Positions 8,322-15,835 of a stretch of DNA of 22,364 nucleotides are shown piece by piece. Within the stretch, counting starts at the first letter, position 1, and every line of letters starts with the position of its first letter. The DNA is from Cladosporium sp. IMV 00045 (Eukaryota > Ascomycota > Dothideomycetes > Cladosporiales > Cladosporiaceae), in NCBI GenBank assembly GCA_001931905.2, contig MSJI02000546.1, forward strand, positions 1 through 22,364. Reading direction: 5' to 3'. The translations under genes and the position numbers were made by a program. The notes beneath the pieces are model-generated. The model did no database searches. It was not told the origin of the DNA and saw nothing but the letters and a program-made list of their open reading frames with translations.

Positions 8322-11300
8322 ATGGCCCCGCTCTCCACCATCCCCCTGGCCTTCTCGCTGCTCCTGGGGGTCAAGTCGGCTCACAGCCGCATCTACAACA
8401 CGCGCTTCAATGGCACGACGTGGGACGATGCCAATTGGCGCATCACCACCACGAACCTCGACCAGGGCCACTACCAGTCGCGCATGTCCCTCGCCAACGG
8501 CTATCTGGGAATCAACGTCGCGGCCGTGGGCCCTTTCTTCGAAGCCGATGTGCAAGTCGATGGAGACAACGTCAATGGCTGGCCGCTGTTCGATCGCAGA
8601 CAGACGTTTGCCACTATTGCTGGCTTCTGGGACAGCCAGCCAACGACTAATATGACCAATTTCGAGTGGCTGAATCAGTACGGTGGCGAAAGCGTCATTA
8701 GCGGCGTGCCGCACTGGTCTGGTTTGCATCTGAAGATTGACGACGAGGTCCTCGCTGCGGATGTGCCTGCGGAGCAAATCTCGGGTTTCTCTTCGACGCT
8801 GGATGTTGCTGCTGGGACTATGCAGTGGTCGTACACTTGGACTCCTGCTGGGGGTCCGCCCGTCGATGTGGAGTATGAGATGTTCGTGCACAAGTTGCAT
8901 GTCAATCAGGCTGTTGTGCGACTCAAACTCACGGCCGCGAGGGATGTGAATGCGACTGTTGTTGATGTTTTGAATGGTGACTGTGCGCTCAGAACGGATT
9001 TTGTCGAAAAGAAATATGAGCCTGCTATGCCGTCCATTTGGTCGGCTGTGAGACCTTGGGGGATCGAAAATGTCACGGCATACATTTATTCAGCGTTGGT
9101 GAGCGATGGAGGTAATGGGAACGGAACGCGTTCGGAGTTCTCTGACGAGAAGTTCATCGGTGCTAACAGCTCATCGATTGCTCAATCGCTCAGCGTCGAT
9201 TTGAAGGCCGGGAGCACGAGCACTTTCACAAAGTACATTGGTGGCGCCTCGACCGATGCGTTCGACGATCCCCAATCGACTGCTCTGAATGCATCCTGGT
9301 CCGCAGCCAACACTGGATATGTCGAACTTCTTTCTTCGCACACCGCTGAGTGGGCCAGCATCATGACCCCAGATACAGTAGACAATTACCGCTTCCCTAA
9401 TGGAAGCATCCCCGACGACCCAAACATTCTAGAGCTGCAGATCACCGCAGTCACAAATCCTTTCCACCTCCTCAAGGAAACGGTCGGGATCAATGCAATC
9501 TCGGCAGCTGGTAATAACACCAAGCTCGACGTCAATGGCATCTCCGTCAGTGGTTTGGGCAGCGACAGTTATGGTGGCATGGCTTTCTGGGATTCTGAGG
9601 TGTGGATGGCACCAGGCATGGTGGTGGCCTTCCCTCAATCAACGAAGCAGATCCCCCGATACAGATCTGAGCGCTTCCCTCAGGCGCAAGCGAACGTGTT
9701 GACGGCTTACCAATCGTCAAAGAACGAGACTGATAGATTCTCTCCCGATGGCGCGGTGTACAGTTGGACATCTGGCAGGTTTGGCAACTGTACTGGTACT
9801 GGACCTTGCTTCGACTACGAGTATCATCTGAATGGAGATATTGGATTGGAATTCTACAACTACTGGGTTGCTAGTGGAGATACTCAGTTCTTCCGCGATG
9901 AGTTGTTCCCTGTTTACGATGCGATTGCTCAGTTTTACTCTGACGTGGTGACTTTCAACGAAACTTCCGGACTTTACGATCTTTACAATGCTACCGATCC
10001 TGATGAGTATGCTAATTTTCAAACGAACGTTGGGTTCACGATGGTTCTCATCAAGACGCACCTGGAGAACACGAATGTCTTGAGAGAGCGATTCGGATTG
10101 AAAGCGAATGAGAAATGGGCCAACATCTCCCAGAAGATCAACATACCGGTCTATGAGCCCGCCAACATCATCCTTGAGTATCAGACTATGAACGGCTCTA
10201 TTTCTGTGAAACAGGCAGATGTTGTGTTGATCGACGACTTTCTCGACTATCCTAATCCGTACTCTCTCAGCAATCTGGATTACTATGCTGGCAAGCAAAC
10301 GCTTAACGGACCGGGAATGACCTATGGCGTCTTCAGCGTTGTTGCAAGTGAAGTCTCTCCATCTGGCTGCTCTGCGTACACATACGATCTCTACGGCTCT
10401 CAACCGTACACGAGAGCACCGTGGTTTCAATTCAGCGAGCAGCTGATCGATGACTTTTCAACCAATGGAGGAACGCACCCAGCGTATCCCTTCTTGACGG
10501 GCATGGGCAGTGCGAATCGCGTAGCAATCTTCGGCTACCTGGGTTTGCGCCTGATGATCGATACCCTGAACGTCGACCCCGACCTCCCACCGCAGATTCC
10601 TCAAATCAACTACAGAACGATCTACTGGCAAGGCTGGCCCATCAACGCAACATCCAACAGCACCCACACGACACTCCAACGCCTCCCCAACCCCCTCCCC
10701 ACAGCCAACCAAACCTTCGCGACCGCCCCCATCCCCGTCACAATCGGCCTCGACGGAACCTCCATCAACAGCGGCACGGGCAACAAAACGATCCACCTCC
10801 TCCACCCAAACAGCACCATAACCTTCCCCAACCGCCGAGCTGGTTTCAACCGAACCACCCCCGGCAACGTCCTCCAATGCCAACCCGCCAGCAGCGACGC
10901 GGACTTCTCCCCCGGCCAATTTCCCCTCAGCGCCATCGACGGCGCCATCAGCACCAAATGGCAACCCACCCTCTCCAATACCTCCTCCTCCCTCACCGTC
11001 CGCCTAACCGAGCCCTTCGTCCCCATCTCCCACCTCACATTCGACTGGGCCCAAGCCCCGCCGCGCGGGTACAGCGTCACTTTCACGAATTCCTCGTCGC
11101 CCGTGCCCGCGCTCGCGGATGTTGTGAACGTCACGCGCGAGGAGAACGTGGAGGTTAGTGATGTTTATGTGCCGGCGGAGGCGGATCGCATCGTGCCCTA
11201 TGCGGGCAACACGACGAATGTTACGCTGGAAAGGCCAGTTTGGAGTGGTCAGTTTGCCACGTTGACGATTTGGGGGAATAGAGCTACGGAGGGGACGGAG

Positions 11301-11393
11301 GATGAGTTTAATGGGACGGGCGCATCGGTGGCGGAGTGGGCGGTTGTTGAGGAGAGGGGGGTGGATGTTGTTAGGAGGGGATGGGTTGTTTAG
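8322..11393 (+). CDS. ath1: Acid trehalase, GH65 (secreted/vacuolar)
   Basis: This is a single exon of 1023 aa from the ATG at 8322. An in-frame ATG at 8220 would add 34 residues including a hydrophobic segment. I prefer 8322 because its context (AACAATGGC) is better and it gives a clean signal peptide, MAPLSTIPLAFSLLLGVKSA. Family markers include LANGYLGINVAAVGPFFEAD near residue 65, GGMAFWDSEVWMAPGM near 417, and FDYEYHLNGDI near 497-507, where the Glu at about 500 is the probable general acid. The C-terminal region (FSPGQFPLSAIDGAISTKWQ, about 860-880) starts a discoidin-like domain usual in fungal acid trehalases. Many N-x-S/T sequons fit a glycosylated secretory protein. The enzyme hydrolyses extracellular or vacuolar trehalose to two glucose molecules. 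It converges on the Mcp1-like gene. Confidence 0.93.
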   Translation: MAPLSTIPLAFSLLLGVKSAHSRIYNTRFNGTTWDDANWRITTTNLDQGHYQSRMSLANGYLGINVAAVGPFFEADVQVDGDNVNGWPLFDRRQTFATIAGFWDSQPTTNMTNFEWLNQYGGESVISGVPHWSGLHLKIDDEVLAADVPAEQISGFSSTLDVAAGTMQWSYTWTPAGGPPVDVEYEMFVHKLHVNQAVVRLKLTAARDVNATVVDVLNGDCALRTDFVEKKYEPAMPSIWSAVRPWGIENVTAYIYSALVSDGGNGNGTRSEFSDEKFIGANSSSIAQSLSVDLKAGSTSTFTKYIGGASTDAFDDPQSTALNASWSAANTGYVELLSSHTAEWASIMTPDTVDNYRFPNGSIPDDPNILELQITAVTNPFHLLKETVGINAISAAGNNTKLDVNGISVSGLGSDSYGGMAFWDSEVWMAPGMVVAFPQSTKQIPRYRSERFPQAQANVLTAYQSSKNETDRFSPDGAVYSWTSGRFGNCTGTGPCFDYEYHLNGDIGLEFYNYWVASGDTQFFRDELFPVYDAIAQFYSDVVTFNETSGLYDLYNATDPDEYANFQTNVGFTMVLIKTHLENTNVLRERFGLKANEKWANISQKINIPVYEPANIILEYQTMNGSISVKQADVVLIDDFLDYPNPYSLSNLDYYAGKQTLNGPGMTYGVFSVVASEVSPSGCSAYTYDLYGSQPYTRAPWFQFSEQLIDDFSTNGGTHPAYPFLTGMGSANRVAIFGYLGLRLMIDTLNVDPDLPPQIPQINYRTIYWQGWPINATSNSTHTTLQRLPNPLPTANQTFATAPIPVTIGLDGTSINSGTGNKTIHLLHPNSTITFPNRRAGFNRTTPGNVLQCQPASSDADFSPGQFPLSAIDGAISTKWQPTLSNTSSSLTVRLTEPFVPISHLTFDWAQAPPRGYSVTFTNSSSPVPALADVVNVTREENVEVSDVYVPAEADRIVPYAGNTTNVTLERPVWSGQFATLTIWGNRATEGTEDEFNGTGASVAEWAVVEERGVDVVRRGWVV

Positions 11394-11660
11394 TGTAGGC
11401 GGAGGCGGTAGTTGGTCTTGCTGTGTTGTTTTCGGTGAGCTTTGATCTGGCGCTGGGGAGGGGCTGTGTTCTCATCATTCGAAGCTTTCTTCGCCGAGAA
11501 GCGCGCGCAGTTGGAATTACTCTAATGTTGAAAGTTTCGCTGTTTCTTCACAGCTTGTACACTCAATTGATGATGAGATGGGTATCTAGAAACCAATCGC
11601 GAGCCCACCCAATAACAAAGAAAAAAATCCACCATCCAACCCATCGTTCTCATTTCTCAT
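11394..11660. other. Convergent 3' intergenic region between trehalase and mcp1 genes
   Basis: 267 bp between two converging stop codons must carry both 3' UTRs. The plus strand changes from G-rich beside the trehalase stop to A/C-rich beside the mcp1 stop, with an A-rich tract at 11618-11627. No gene is seen. Confidence 0.6.
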
Positions 11661-12596
11661 TCACATCCACTGCCCCACAAGTGGGATCCTCTGATACATC
11701 TCATCGTACATCCTGCCCACCCAACCGCCCGCCTCACCCCCTCTGCCCACAACCCCAAAACCCCCGGCCATCCACAGCGCAGAAACCAACCCCGCCACAC
11801 CATTAATCGCATACCACCTCCTCTTCTTCGCCATCTGCCTCTCCAACCCCACCTCCTTACTCTGCTCCGGCGTCCAGCCCAACCACTTCGCCCAACCCCA
11901 CGTCGCGTGAAAAACCGTCACACCAATCAGCGCCGCGAACCCCGCGAACGAAACGGCAGGATGCTTCGCGAACGCGTGGCTCACATAGCTCAATCCCACA
12001 TTCGTCGAGCCGCCGGGGAAATCTAGCGGCAGAATGCGGTTGACGAACACATGCCCTGCCAGCAGCGGGACGGAGAGGTAGCCCAATTTACTCGTGCCGC
12101 TGACCGTGGGCCACAATTTATCGCGGAACTGCCTCTTCTCGCTGCGGGTTTCGGCACCGTACCGGCGCGCGTTGCGGTTGCGTCTGTACAGGCGCAGGGC
12201 GAGGCCGCTGGAAATGTGCGCCGCGAGGGGGAGGATTATCAGGAAGGGCTCGGCGAGAGGCCAGCTTTGGTAGTATGGGCGGGTGAGGAGGAGGGAGCCT
12301 TCGCTGGCGCTGACGCTGCGGGTTGCGAGGGGGATGAGGGATGTGTTGGCGATGTGGAAGGCGGTGAAGGCGGAGAAGGCGTAGGTGGAGTATTTTTGTA
12401 TGCGCGTTAGGTACCAGGCGGGCGAGTGGGAGGTGAGGCCGGGGGAGGCTGTTGTTGGTTTCGGAGAGGAGTCGCCGCTGGAGGAAGAGGGCGGGAAGTA
12501 GGAGTCTGCGTTGGGGTTGTTGCTGGGCGTTTCGTCTACGGGTGACGGTTCGAGTTCTTGCAGGCTTGCGAGAGAGTCTTCGCGGGAGGCGGCCAT
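11661..12596 (-). CDS. mcp1: Mcp1-like mitochondrial membrane protein (DUF1691 family)
   Basis: This is a single exon of 311 aa. The first 60 residues are a Ser/Pro-rich hydrophilic tail. About five hydrophobic segments follow (roughly residues 70-95, 114-136, 172-190, 212-236 and 262-282). Histidines at about 81, 127, 182 and 230 lie in or near these segments, as in this family. KYSTYAFSAFTAFHIANTS opens the conserved domain, and a basic loop (RLYRRNRNARRYG) separates segments 2 and 3. In yeast, Mcp1 is a mitochondrial outer-membrane protein that recruits the lipid-transfer protein Vps13 and can suppress loss of the ER-mitochondria tether ERMES. The tail holds a PSP triplet at 17-19 that could be the Vps13-binding PxP motif. 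Family assignment is from pattern recognition; function is inferred from the family. Confidence 0.85.
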   Translation of the reverse strand: MAASREDSLASLQELEPSPVDETPSNNPNADSYFPPSSSSGDSSPKPTTASPGLTSHSPAWYLTRIQKYSTYAFSAFTAFHIANTSLIPLATRSVSASEGSLLLTRPYYQSWPLAEPFLIILPLAAHISSGLALRLYRRNRNARRYGAETRSEKRQFRDKLWPTVSGTSKLGYLSVPLLAGHVFVNRILPLDFPGGSTNVGLSYVSHAFAKHPAVSFAGFAALIGVTVFHATWGWAKWLGWTPEQSKEVGLERQMAKKRRWYAINGVAGLVSALWMAGGFGVVGRGGEAGGWVGRMYDEMYQRIPLVGQWM

Positions 12597-12954
12597 GATG
12601 GCCTGGGTTTGTTGGGGGTGGACGATAGGCTGGGATTAATCGAGAGTCGCTGTCGGATTGTGAGTTGGAGGGATCGACCGTCAGATGTCACGAGTGTTAT
12701 TGTGTTGTATGTATCGTATATGATGTTCGGTATGTTGATATCAAGTCGTGAAGTCAGAGAGATCAGCTCCTCCGCCATTCGTCGACGTTTCCATCTCGCG
12801 CATGCTTTCGACTCCACCAAGCTTTGTTGCACCGACCACACCTTATCTTCTCTTACATCTAGTGAAGAGGCATGTGAAGTGTATCAACGTAGTCGCATTC
12901 AATACCCGGCCTTCGTCATTCACAGCAACATTCAATACATCGACATTGATCACA
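12597..12954. promoter_or_regulatory. Divergent promoter region of mcp1 and the zinc-finger gene
   Basis: 358 bp between two divergent start codons. It is AT-richer than the neighbouring genes around 12690-12740 (TATCGTATATGATG). An open frame at 12748-12993 runs into the zinc-finger start codon, but it has no motif and is probably leader. No specific binding site can be called. Confidence 0.5.
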
Positions 12955-13677
12955 ATGGCACCAGTAGGCCCACAACGCCATGGAATCTCGTAGAAATTCC
13001 AACTGACAATCCCCAGCACGGAAGCACATTGCCACAGGCCTTGACCGAGAGCGCCAAAGCGGCGAGAATGTCGTTCTTTTGTACGATCTAATCTGACTGA
13101 AAGTCATAAAAATGCCCCGAAGACCTTTCCGCTCACATCGTCGATGAAACAGGCGAATTATGCCAAAAAGGCTACGCGCGCATGAACGAGTTCCAAGCCC
13201 ACGAATCCTCCTACGACCACTCCCACCGCATGGTATGCCGCCCGAGCGCCCCTCAGTCCCTAAAAATGTTTTCGAAAGACTCCCAAGAAGAACTGACGAA
13301 GATCATCCTCCACCCAGCGCCTCAAAGAAATGAAACAACTAACCAAAGACACCAACGCCACCCTGCGCTCCAAACCCTCCTCTTCCAACAACAACAGTGA
13401 AATCCAATCCATCTCGCTCACCCCGTCCGGCGCGCCAAAGAAAAAACCCGTCTTCAAAGCCATCGGCGCCTCTTCCAGCGCGGCTCCCGCTGCTCTGCCG
13501 GCTGCGCTGACGGGCGCGCTGGATGTTAAGGATCCCTCCACTGCGAATGAGGAGAATGATCTTTCGGGTGCGGTTAGGAATGGTTGGTATGAGGAGAGGT
13601 ATGAGCCGGAGGTTGTGAGTGGGTGTGAGAGGGGTTGTGGCGTTTGTGGGGGGAGGGAGGGGGGGATTGTGCTTTGA
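12955..13677 (+). CDS. C2H2-type zinc-finger protein (four exons)
   Basis: The proposed exons are 12955-12963, 13017-13080, 13153-13232 and 13318-13677, giving 170 aa. Introns are 53 nt (GTAGGC...CCCCAG, with CTGAC 12 nt before the acceptor), 72 nt (GTACGA...AACAG) and 85 nt (GTATGC...CCCAG). The second and third introns are well supported because splicing restores FFCELCQKGYARMNEF followed by AHESSYDHSHRMRLKEM. That is a C-x2-C...H-x6-7-H finger of the U1/ZNF804-like kind with the common SYDHxH-x-x-RLK pattern. The middle is Ser/Ala-rich. The C-terminus NGWYEERYEPE then a Cys-rich tail (CERGCGVCGG) may bind metal. The role is unknown; such fingers often bind RNA or act near splicing. The first exon contributes only Met-Ala-Pro and is the least certain part, but its ATG has good context (CACAATGGC). 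Confidence 0.72.
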
Positions 13678-14020
13678 TCTTTTTCAGAGGTGATGGATGG
13701 ATGGATGGATGGATTGATTGATTTGTTTTTGGCTTATGTTTGCCTCGCTGCTTGGGTTGAGGGTTGATGGGAGAGAATTCGATTTGGGTTTTTTCATTTT
13801 TGACTGGGCTTAGCGATGGCGTTGGAGGGATTTGATTATGCGCTTCAGACGACTGGAATCTTGACGCGGAAAGGAAGAGGCATTGCGGACTTTTTTTGGG
13901 CTCGTGGAAATTTCCTTTACGAGGTGTAATGCTACAGAATGCAGAACGCTTGCTAGAATTAAAAAAAGATAAACCCCATTGTCTCCGGAACGCATGTGGC
14001 CACACCAGACCGACAGAGCT
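13678..14020. other. Convergent 3' intergenic region between the zinc-finger gene and paf1
   Basis: 343 bp between converging stop codons. It contains a GATG/GATT tandem repeat at 13692-13723 and T-rich runs (13725-13732, 13790-13800, 13890-13897) that are likely 3' UTR sequence of the plus-strand gene. The A-rich run at 13958-13972 lies near the paf1 end. No gene is seen. Confidence 0.55.
13692..13723 (+). repeat. GATG/GATT tetranucleotide microsatellite
   Basis: Five GATG units are followed by three GATT units, 15 bp downstream of the zinc-finger stop codon. It is an ordinary microsatellite, probably in the 3' UTR. Confidence 0.9.
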
Positions 14021-15442
14021 CTATTCCTCCGCCACAATTTCTGGCTGTAAGCTCGAATCCAAATTCCCCTGGTGGAAACCAATCATGGCCAGATCATTCT
14101 CGTCCGGCTCGCGGATCGTCAGGTTCAATTCGTCCGGCTTGTCCTCCTCGCCCGCCGCCATTCCCACGCCGACTCTGCGCTTCGGCTTGATGGACATCCT
14201 AGTCGAGATCGGGTAGAAATATGCGCCCTTGGCCAGTCGCTTCTTCGCGCCTGGAACTCTGCCGACGTCTGTCTCTGGATCGTGCAGGGCGATCGCCACC
14301 GTGTCGTTGTAGACGTTCTCGTCGTCGCCAGTCTGGTTGTTCGTCTGGTACGTTCGCACGCGCGGGTACTTGAAGGCGCGCTGCTCGTCTCCGATGTCGT
14401 CTGTGTAGAGCTCTGGGTTTTCGTTGTCGGGGTCGTTGATGTCCAGTTTGCGCTTGATGCCGGTCACGGCTTCACTTTCGCCCGGGAGGTAATAGTCGTA
14501 GTCATATTCTTGGAGCGGTTTGGGTGCGCCTGAGTCTGGGTTCCATTCTGCCTTTTTGATTTCGTACTCTGCCTCTTTCTCGGGGTCGGCGCTTGGTCGG
14601 AAAATCGCGGTGTCGAGTCGGGTGTCGTATTTGTCTGTCGCTGACACGGGATTCGTGGTGAATTTCATGACAATGTAGCTGCCGATTTGCGGTATCGCTT
14701 CGAGATCGGGAAGTAGAGGGTAGCTGTCGAGCAGCTGGAGATTCGGGTTTGTGGGATGCTTGGGATTTGACCAGGCCTTGACTTCTTCGGTGGTGATGGC
14801 TGCTCCGCGCAGGCTCTCTGCCGAGTCCTCGCCCTTGTGTGCATCTTGTGGGTACGCAATGTCGAAGCCCTTGACAATGTTCCTCATGATGTTGATCGGA
14901 TCCTCCTTGTCCCTGGCTTTGGTGGAGCGCTTAGGGTCGTTTCTCACGCGCAGCAAATCCTTTGAGGATCCAGATGCGAACATTTGAGGGCTCGACGAGG
15001 CGGCGTATTCGGTCCTTCGCAGGAATGAGACTTGCTCTGACGCTGAAGCTGGCTTGCCGAGTGCATTGAGGGGTTTTAGAAGTGCCTTGTCGCGAGGGTT
15101 GGTGATGCGCGCGCCGGGCTGCGCCATGATTGCTGTGAGCCGTATGTCAGCTCGATTCATTAATGAATGCTGCCAGTATGATTTACCTCTTTCATCTCCA
15201 TCGAATACTCCAGGGATGCCCACAAGATCTATGGGCATGCCCAGCTCCGCATCCGCTTCAATGTTCAATGGTTGCTCTCTCGCCAGTCTTGACGCATATC
15301 CTGCGCTCGTGTACTGGCCTCCTGCAAGACCGGTGCCAGGGATGTCGAGCAGTTTTGGCGGATCGGGTGGTGGTGGAAGCTGGTTCGAATAGCGTACTTT
15401 TGCGATATAGTCCTGGTGATAGGAGCGCGGTTGGGAAGACAT
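14021..15442 (-). CDS. paf1: Paf1, RNA polymerase II-associated Paf1 complex subunit
   Basis: Exons are 15187-15442 and 14021-15132, giving 455 aa. The 54-nt intron (15133-15186; donor GTAAAT, GCTGAC branch site, acceptor CACAG) has no stop and is a multiple of three, so the unspliced frame is also open. Splicing is preferred because it restores FDGDERAIMAQPGARITNPR, which aligns with the family pattern of GVFxGDExAI...PHDRALLRPL. The N-terminus (QDYIAKVRYSNQLPPPPDPP) matches the conserved Paf1 start. The segment from about 200 to 400 (WSNPKHPTNPNLQLLDSYPL, EYDYDYYLPGE, RAFKYPRVRTY) fits the family core, and the tail is acidic. Paf1 scaffolds the nuclear complex that couples elongation to histone H2B ubiquitination and H3 methylation. 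It is divergent from nte1. Confidence 0.92.
   Translation of the reverse strand: MSSQPRSYHQDYIAKVRYSNQLPPPPDPPKLLDIPGTGLAGGQYTSAGYASRLAREQPLNIEADAELGMPIDLVGIPGVFDGDERGKSYWQHSLMNRADIRLTAIMAQPGARITNPRDKALLKPLNALGKPASASEQVSFLRRTEYAASSSPQMFASGSSKDLLRVRNDPKRSTKARDKEDPINIMRNIVKGFDIAYPQDAHKGEDSAESLRGAAITTEEVKAWSNPKHPTNPNLQLLDSYPLLPDLEAIPQIGSYIVMKFTTNPVSATDKYDTRLDTAIFRPSADPEKEAEYEIKKAEWNPDSGAPKPLQEYDYDYYLPGESEAVTGIKRKLDINDPDNENPELYTDDIGDEQRAFKYPRVRTYQTNNQTGDDENVYNDTVAIALHDPETDVGRVPGAKKRLAKGAYFYPISTRMSIKPKRRVGVGMAAGEEDKPDELNLTIREPDENDLAMIGFHQGNLDSSLQPEIVAEE
15133..15186 (-). other. In-frame 54-nt intron within paf1
   Basis: The minus-strand sequence starts GTAAATCATACTGG and ends GAGCTGACATACGGCTCACAG less its first base, i.e. 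donor, CTGAC branch and CACAG acceptor. Retention would add 18 residues rich in His, Asn and Ser between Arg85 and the Ala-Ile that belongs to the conserved block. Retaining it interrupts a conserved Paf1 segment, so splicing is the expected state. Confidence 0.85.
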
Positions 15443-15619
15443 GATGGCGGGCGGTATGCGATCCCGTCAAGAGAAGGAGAGACAGCAAGCAAGAAACGGT
15501 AAGAAAGATGTCAGTGTCTCAATCGCAACATTCATGTGCAACCAACTCGCACGCGCGATTGATGCGCGCGCAATTGAGCTGTCGAGGAAACAGACGGCAG
15601 GTCGAGCGAAGGGAAGCAT

Positions 15620-15664
15620 CAGGCAGACATTCAGGCAGACATTGAGGCAGAGATTCAGGCAAGA
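15620..15664 (+). repeat. 12-bp tandem repeat, CAGGCAGACATT unit
   Basis: Two perfect copies (15620-15631 and 15632-15643), one copy with two changes (15644-15655) and a partial fourth. It lies in the paf1/nte1 intergenic region. The minus-strand reading frame through it is open, giving Leu-Asn-Val-Cys repeats, but there is no reason to think it is translated. Confidence 0.9.
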
Positions 15665-15690
15665 ACGTGCAATCGTTTTATGTGGAGAGA

Positions 15691-15730
15691 GCTGGCTTGC
15701 TGGCTGGCTTGCTGGCTGGCTTGCTTGCTC
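15691..15730 (+). repeat. 12-bp tandem repeat, GCTGGCTTGCTG unit
   Basis: Three copies of a 12-bp unit (15691-15702, 15703-15714, and 15715-15726 with one change) plus GCTC. It sits 27 bp after the first 12-bp repeat and is unrelated in sequence. It lies in an in-frame extension upstream of the chosen nte1 start and would encode Leu-Ala-Cys-Trp repeats if translated. Confidence 0.9.
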
Positions 15731-15835
15731 TACCCTACCTCGATCGTCCACGTTGACCACACTATTGGACGACGAGCAGCGAGGGATGTGAGGGCAGCAG
15801 CATTAGAGATCCGCGTGAACGCAATAAAAGAAAAT

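Larger units (their letters stand above)
15443..15835. promoter_or_regulatory. Divergent promoter and leader region of paf1 and nte1
   Basis: 393 bp between divergent start codons. It holds two unrelated 12-bp tandem repeats (15620-15664 and 15691-15730), a CCAAT box on the minus strand at about 15764, and CG-alternating palindromic stretches (CGCGCGATTGATGCGCGCGC near 15552). A possible leader intron with donor GTAAGA at 15499 and acceptor AACAG at 15593 could belong to the nte1 transcript, but this is weak. Confidence 0.5.

Noticed and set aside
12990..13016. Alternative 27-nt intron (GTAGAA...CCCCAG) giving a longer first exon in the zinc-finger gene
   Set aside because: It is too short for a fungal spliceosomal intron. 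The donor at 12964 with the same acceptor gives a normal 53-nt intron.
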